Assembly (NCBI GenBank): GCA_002337125.1
Contig: DDFJ01000001.1
Coordinates: 1,141,597-1,205,596 of the forward strand
Direction of reading: 5' to 3'
From: Chitinophagaceae bacterium UBA1931
GTDB lineage: Bacteria > Bacteroidota > Bacteroidia > Chitinophagales > Chitinophagaceae
Length of the DNA stretch: 64,000 nucleotides
The position numbers and the translations under genes were made by a program. This document shows, one piece after another, positions 60,728 through 64,000 of this stretch. Numbering within the stretch: the stretch's first letter is position 1; the number at the start of each line of letters is the position of its first letter. The notes under the pieces were generated by a model. The model was not told the origin of the DNA. It did not search any database and was given only the letters and a program-made list of their open reading frames with translations.

Positions 60728-61385
60728 ATCAAACTGCTGCATATAAGATGCTCAATCATCTTCATACTGCAATTCACCACAGTAGTACCTCCGCTTAATC
60801 AGGGCCTCCGACGGAACATGGGGGTAATACCTGCCCGTCCGGCAGGCGGGTATTCCGTCTTGATCTTTTGTTTCTGTAGCCTGTCCCGAAGAATTGAGGG
60901 ATGTCAAGGCAAAAGAAAGATAGCCGCAATTCATTACGCTATTCATGAAAAAAAACTTTTGCAATTAATCAAACTGCAACACATAGGATGCTGAATTATC
61001 TTCCTCAAGTTCTTCACCACAGTAGCACTTCAGTTAAATCAAGGCGCTATCCGAAAACCATGCTGGATATTGGTTTTCGGGGGCCTTTTTGGTTACTTTT
61101 TGGCCAAACAAAAAGTGACAAATAACCCCTTATGCAAAGCACAAAAAATCTCTTTCCATCAATCAACCAGCTACACATAAAATCTTACTGTTTAACATCA
61201 ATCATTCTGCAACACATAGAATGCTGAATGATCTTCCTCAGGTTCTTCACCACAGTGGCACTTCAGTTAAATCAGGGCGCTATCCGAAAACCATGCTGGA
61301 TATTCCTGCCCGTCCGGTCAGGCGGGGGTTTTCGGGGGCCTTTTTGGTTACTTTTTGGGCAAACAAAAAGTGACAAATAACCCTT
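60728..61385. repeat. Three tandem copies of a dispersed intergenic repeat (about 240-bp spacing)
   Basis: Copies start at about 60728, 60968 and 61201. Shared blocks are 'ca(c/t)ata(a/g)(a/g)atgct', 'ttc(t/a)tcaccacagt(a/g)g(c/t)ac', 'gcgctatccgaaaaccatgctggatat' (copies 2 and 3) and the inverted repeat 'ttactttttgg..aaacaaaaagtga'. Copies 1 and 3 contain a GC-rich palindrome (60830-60850 and 61305-61326) that copy 2 lacks. On the minus strand copies 2 and 3 share a reading 'KC(Y/H)CGEE(L/P)EED(N/H)SA' ending 'YVLQ(F/N)D' stop, so the repeat carries a former coding tail. A related piece lies at 50.9-51.06 kb. Confidence 0.8.
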
Positions 61386-61396
61386 TGTGCCCGCAC

Positions 61397-61427
61397 AAAA
61401 AAAAGCCCCGACACAATCGTCGGGGCT
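61397..61427 (-). terminator. Intrinsic terminator after the small membrane protein genes
   Basis: Stem AGCCCCGAC (61404-61412) / GTCGGGGCT (61419-61427), 6-nt loop, followed on the minus strand by eight T. It sits 7 bp past the stop at 61434. It has the same sequence as the terminator at 51063-51094, including the flanking 'tttgtgccc(c)gcac'. Confidence 0.9.
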
Positions 61428-61433
61428 CCCAAA

Positions 61434-61616
61434 TTACTGCCTAGGTCTCTTCCTCTCAAACACCCGCTTCACCAAATACGAAACCCCATAACTCACCACC
61501 GCACCAACAGCAGCAAGCACTGCCGTCCGCAGTAAATCAGAAGCTTCAATATTCCACAGAATAATCAGGAGTGTACCTCCGGCAGTTCCCGTCTTAACAT
61601 GCAGTCCATGTTCCAT
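61434..61616 (-). CDS. Small membrane protein, holin-like
   Basis: 60 residues, ATG 61616. One or two hydrophobic segments ('TAGGTLLIILWNIEA', 'LLRTAVLAAVGAVVSYGVSYLV') and a basic end ('KRVFERKRPRQ'). It follows the next small membrane protein gene after 5 bp and ends at a terminator. Size and topology are like phage holins, but no lysis or structural phage gene is present nearby. Function unknown. Confidence 0.55.
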   Translation of the reverse strand: MEHGLHVKTGTAGGTLLIILWNIEASDLLRTAVLAAVGAVVSYGVSYLVKRVFERKRPRQ

Positions 61617-61621
61617 AACGG

Positions 61622-61840
61622 CTACTTACGTTCATTGGTAACCGCAGTCTGGCTCACACTTCCTGCCACCGCTCCTGCTACTGCCAGGTAACCGGCAATT
61701 TTAATCAGTATCGCAGGCAAAGCCACAGGTGCCGCCAGTACAGATGCACTGATACCCGTAAGCAGCAGGCTGATATTACGCAGCTTTTTAAAGAAAACAG
61801 GTGTGCGGCGTTGTACACGCTTTACAATTGTATTGGTCAT
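61622..61840 (-). CDS. Small membrane protein of unknown function
   Basis: 72 residues from ATG 61840; a longer frame to 61930 exists but its N-terminus looks non-coding. A basic N-terminus ('IVKRVQRRTPVFFKKLR') is followed by two hydrophobic segments ('ISLLLTGISASVLAAPVALPAILIKIAGYLAVAGAVAGSV' region). Co-transcribed with the holin-like gene and probably with the frameshifted gene upstream. No family recognised. Confidence 0.55.
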   Translation of the reverse strand: MTNTIVKRVQRRTPVFFKKLRNISLLLTGISASVLAAPVALPAILIKIAGYLAVAGAVAGSVSQTAVTNERK

Positions 61841-62031
61841 AATCGGTAATTGAATCATGAAAAAATAAAATGAAGTTGAAAACACTGAGCCGTTGGTAAT
61901 CATTGAAGCAGTTAACATAGTTGCTTGCACAGTTCATAATATTGAATGATTAGTAAAACCATTCCTGTTCCGTTTAACGGAAAGGGCTCTGAAGCAATAA
62001 TTGTTTTCTGCTTGCCTGGCTCACTCACGCA

Positions 62032-62783
62032 TTAAGCATCCACCTGCACAATACTCAGTGCATTAAATGCACCGTTTTTCAGTGAGTAAAACGTTCCGTT
62101 TACTTCCTGGTAAAACTCAATCCCCAATACCAAAAACAAAGGGTGTGTACTGTTCACAGCCAGTTGGTGGTCCAGTGTCAGTACAGGAGTAGTTGTACCG
62201 TCAAGCGCAACATACCCGCTTGTCTGTTGCAGTGCTTCAAACACTTTGTTTTCAAAATCAACGGAAGTTCCTGCACTTACCAGTTTAAAATGCGTGGCTC
62301 CTGCCGGTGCTGCAATCATATTCGCCGGTACATACGATGGTACATTGATGCTCAGCAAACCTGTTACACGGTTAATCGTTGCAGTGAACGGGGCAAACAA
62401 AGTGGAGTTCAGCTTGCTGCCAATGTTAAAATCAAATCCGGTCAGCAGCAATGCTTCACCATCAATTACATTACGCTGTCCACGTTCATTAACGGCATCG
62501 GCTTTGATCACCTTCATCATTTCACGGGTAAGCCGTGAAATCATCCTGCTGTCTGCAACGTTTACAAGCAGTGCACGTAAAGATGTACGGAGTACTTTGC
62601 TCGCTGCACCTGCACGTCCAAACTCTGCACCGTTCTCTCTTGTACGGGCAAATGCCGGGTCGTTCGCAATACGGTCTGCACTCAGGTCGGTTTTTTCCTT
62701 GCCAGGTATCCGTCCTTACTTTTATAGAATGTGATATTACCAATCGTTCCTTTTAAGGGCAATATCCCTTTTTGTTGTGCCAT
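62032..62783 (-). pseudogene. Conserved Bacteroidota protein of unknown function, frameshifted near 62695
   Basis: The gene starts at ATG 62783 ('MAQQKGILPLKGTIGNITFY', then 'KSKDGYLAR') and the family continues in another frame as 'DLSADRIANDPAFARTRENG', 'SRMISRLTREMMKVIKAD', 'NMIAAPAGATHFKLVSAG' to the stop at 62032. The two parts join at 'GGAAAAAACC' (about 62688-62697): one missing base, or a -1 slip on the A6 run, restores a protein of about 250 residues. Similar proteins occur next to small membrane proteins in many Bacteroidota, possibly as part of a phage-derived or surface-structure locus. Function unknown. Confidence 0.65.
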
Positions 62784-63321
62784 AAAATCCTGTTTAAAAA
62801 AGTTGGAAAATAATTGTTGAATAATGTTCATCACTGTCCGGATCAGTGTTCATCGCTGCTCAGCTGCTGCAGCAATAAAGCATAAACATCACAACACAAG
62901 ATTACACAGCATAAAAAGGGAATAAAAATGAAAAGGCCGTTTTGGCCATCTTGGCCGCTAAAGGCCGCATTGGTACATTTTGGCCTCAAAGCCTTACTCA
63001 GTACATAAAGCTAAAAGGATGTAATCAGTAAAAACGTAAACGGAAACATCAACAAACAAAAAAGCTTCACTGTATTGTGAAGTTTTACCCGTCGAAATGA
63101 CAACCATGAGTTCGGCAATGATATTTCTGAATGGAAACCATGCAGATCCCTTTTGGGATAATTTGGAAGAGCGATTTATTAATACACTTTGTATTATTTA
63201 ATGCCATTGATCTTATATAAAATTTCGATTAGCTAAAAATTCAGTACACATAGGTATATCATGAATTACTAATTACAATAATAAAGATTTCAAACATTTT
63301 CAGCCATTGATAAATGGCTAT
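62784..63321. other. Intergenic region with phased GGCC motif and a possible 26-codon ORF
   Basis: 538 bp. It holds five GGCC sites at 62935, 62944, 62953, 62963 and 62982, about 9-10 bp apart (the last at double spacing). The same bases can be read on the plus strand as a 26-codon ORF (62928-63008) starting MKRPFWPSWPLKAALVHFGL, preceded by 'aaaaaggg'. Nothing else recognisable is present. The ORF is too short to call as a gene. Confidence 0.4.
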
Positions 63322-64000
63322 TTAATATCCATACACATTTTTACGAACAGATGCATATTTAGCTGCTTTCTCTTCCAACTTCATATCATGGCAAACAGAA
63401 ATTAACCCATCAAGTATTAAAGGCTGGTTTCCATATGTAGTAATAAACTGCTCCAGTAACTGAATAGACTTTGATTGCTGACCTGTTGAAAAAAGACCAA
63501 TGGCATAACCATATACCATCTGAGCATTGGATGCACCAGCTTCTGCAGCTTTTTTCAGTTCAGCAATACCATTTGTATAATCTTTCATTCTGATATGCCA
63601 AAGCCCTTTTGCATAGTGCAGGAAAGGATTGTTGGGTTGACGCAACAATCCCTTATCAATAATTCTCTTTGCTTCCTCATCACGATTTTGTTCCCTGTAT
63701 AAATCAACCAGATTGCTGTACGATTGTATAAAATCAGGAAAACGCTGTATACAGGTTATATACAACTGTTCAGCTTCGGCAAAGTTCCCGGTAAAGTTTT
63801 TAATAATAGCTCTGTTATAAAAACCTTCAGGACGATGGCTCATCTTTTCCTGCAATTGCATGTATTCATTCATCACAGAAATAAATTGTTTACTTCCAGC
63901 TCTGCTAAGTTTTAAGTAATAAGGTGCAAGCACAGTCATTGCTTCCATCCTTATGGCAAGCACTGCATCAGATAATAAAGGCTGCACATTTTCCAGCACA
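63322..64000 (-). CDS. TPR (and HEAT-like) repeat protein, C-terminal part, continues beyond the window
   Basis: At least 225 codons, open at the right edge. The first visible segment 'LLSDAVLAIRMEAMTVLAPYY' is a HEAT-like repeat. It is followed by tetratricopeptide repeats ('FYNRAIIKNFTGNFAEAEQLYITCIQRFPDF', 'SYSNLVDLYREQNRDEEAKRIIDKGL', 'FLHYAKGLWHIRMKDYTNGIAELKKAA'). A HEAT-then-TPR C-terminus is common in Bacteroidota multihaem cytochrome c-type proteins with paired CxxCH motifs, so the missing N-terminal part may carry haem sites; this is inference. The protein is likely exported. Confidence 0.75.
   Translation of the reverse strand, partial: VLENVQPLLSDAVLAIRMEAMTVLAPYYLKLSRAGSKQFISVMNEYMQLQEKMSHRPEGFYNRAIIKNFTGNFAEAEQLYITCIQRFPDFIQSYSNLVDLYREQNRDEEAKRIIDKGLLRQPNNPFLHYAKGLWHIRMKDYTNGIAELKKAAEAGASNAQMVYGYAIGLFSTGQQSKSIQLLEQFITTYGNQPLILDGLISVCHDMKLEEKAAKYASVRKNVYGY

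Noticed and set aside
60752..60964. 70-codon minus frame in the repeat array
   Set aside because: It runs through the dispersed repeat and the palindrome; treated as repeat-derived rather than a gene.
62688..62697. Programmed -1 frameshift on the A6 run
   Set aside because: The slippery codons are not in the canonical X XXY YYZ phase and no stimulatory hairpin was seen; a simple indel is more likely.
61434..62783. Prophage remnant based on holin-like small membrane proteins
   Set aside because: No capsid, tail, terminase, integrase or lysin genes are visible; only the size and topology of the small proteins suggest it.
1..64000. CRISPR arrays, rRNA, tRNA genes and insertion sequences
   Set aside because: No regularly spaced direct repeats with unique spacers, no recognisable rRNA/tRNA sequence and no transposase frame were found by eye; a covariance-model scan would be needed to be sure about tRNAs.

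Overview
The window reads as chromosome of a Bacteroidota bacterium, most likely Chitinophagaceae. This rests on low GC, two SusC/SusD pairs, an ECF sigma/FecR pair feeding an STN-bearing SusC, LytTR signalling, many lipoproteins with an SSC-type lipobox, and GH97/GH2/GH95-type enzymes. The genus assignment is inference. I recognised no rRNA, tRNA, CRISPR array or complete insertion sequence.

Positions 1-26.3 kb form one long minus-strand carbohydrate-utilisation region. In transcription order it holds two GH2 enzymes flanking an RraA-fold aldolase-like protein, a GH95-like enzyme, an enolase-superfamily sugar-acid dehydratase, an SDR, an SMP-30 lactonase, a sodium/solute symporter, a tiny membrane protein and a broken F5/8-type C lipoprotein. 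An ECF sigma, FecR, STN-SusC, SusD, small lipoprotein, GH97 and a GH2 cut by the window edge follow. Together these can release a sugar outside the cytoplasm, import it and degrade it by a non-phosphorylative route: dehydrogenase, lactonase, dehydratase, aldolase.

Positions 26.3-29.3 kb are a scar of a duplicated regulatory module. Two decayed SusC 5' ends each sit divergent to an AraC-type gene. One AraC copy is intact and the other is reduced to its two ends. A receiver-domain protein lacking its phosphorylatable Asp lies between them.

Positions 29.3-32.9 kb hold what I consider the best candidate for an undescribed system. A 51-residue peptide gene ending in Pro-rich/Gly-Gly residues is followed by an intrinsic terminator, then an LpxL-type acyltransferase with an extra C-terminal domain, a four-helix LytS-type histidine kinase, a LytTR response regulator and a receiver-only protein. 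The layout resembles a peptide-pheromone circuit (precursor, modifying enzyme, kinase, regulator), here with a possible lipidating enzyme.

Positions 33-41 kb look like a defence/addiction island: a KAP-type P-loop NTPase with a putative HEPN protein and a small helical protein; a toxin-antitoxin-SecB-like chaperone (TAC) module; a second HEPN protein; an HNH endonuclease; and an XRE regulator. Positions 41.8-47.1 kb hold a TlpA-like lipoprotein with a second SusC/SusD pair. After it come a small exported protein with a MauE-like membrane protein, an AraC regulator and small unknown genes.

Positions 51-60.5 kb are a minus-strand metal-efflux operon: a Cys/His-rich exported protein, a CzcA-type RND pump fused to a TolC-like channel, an adaptor lipoprotein, an isoprenylcysteine-methyltransferase-like gene split by an in-frame amber codon, a NicO-like permease and a P1B-4-type ATPase. 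Positions 60.7-61.4 kb carry a dispersed repeat family, related to a copy at 50.9 kb. Beyond it lie small membrane proteins, a frameshifted conserved gene and the 3' part of a TPR protein.
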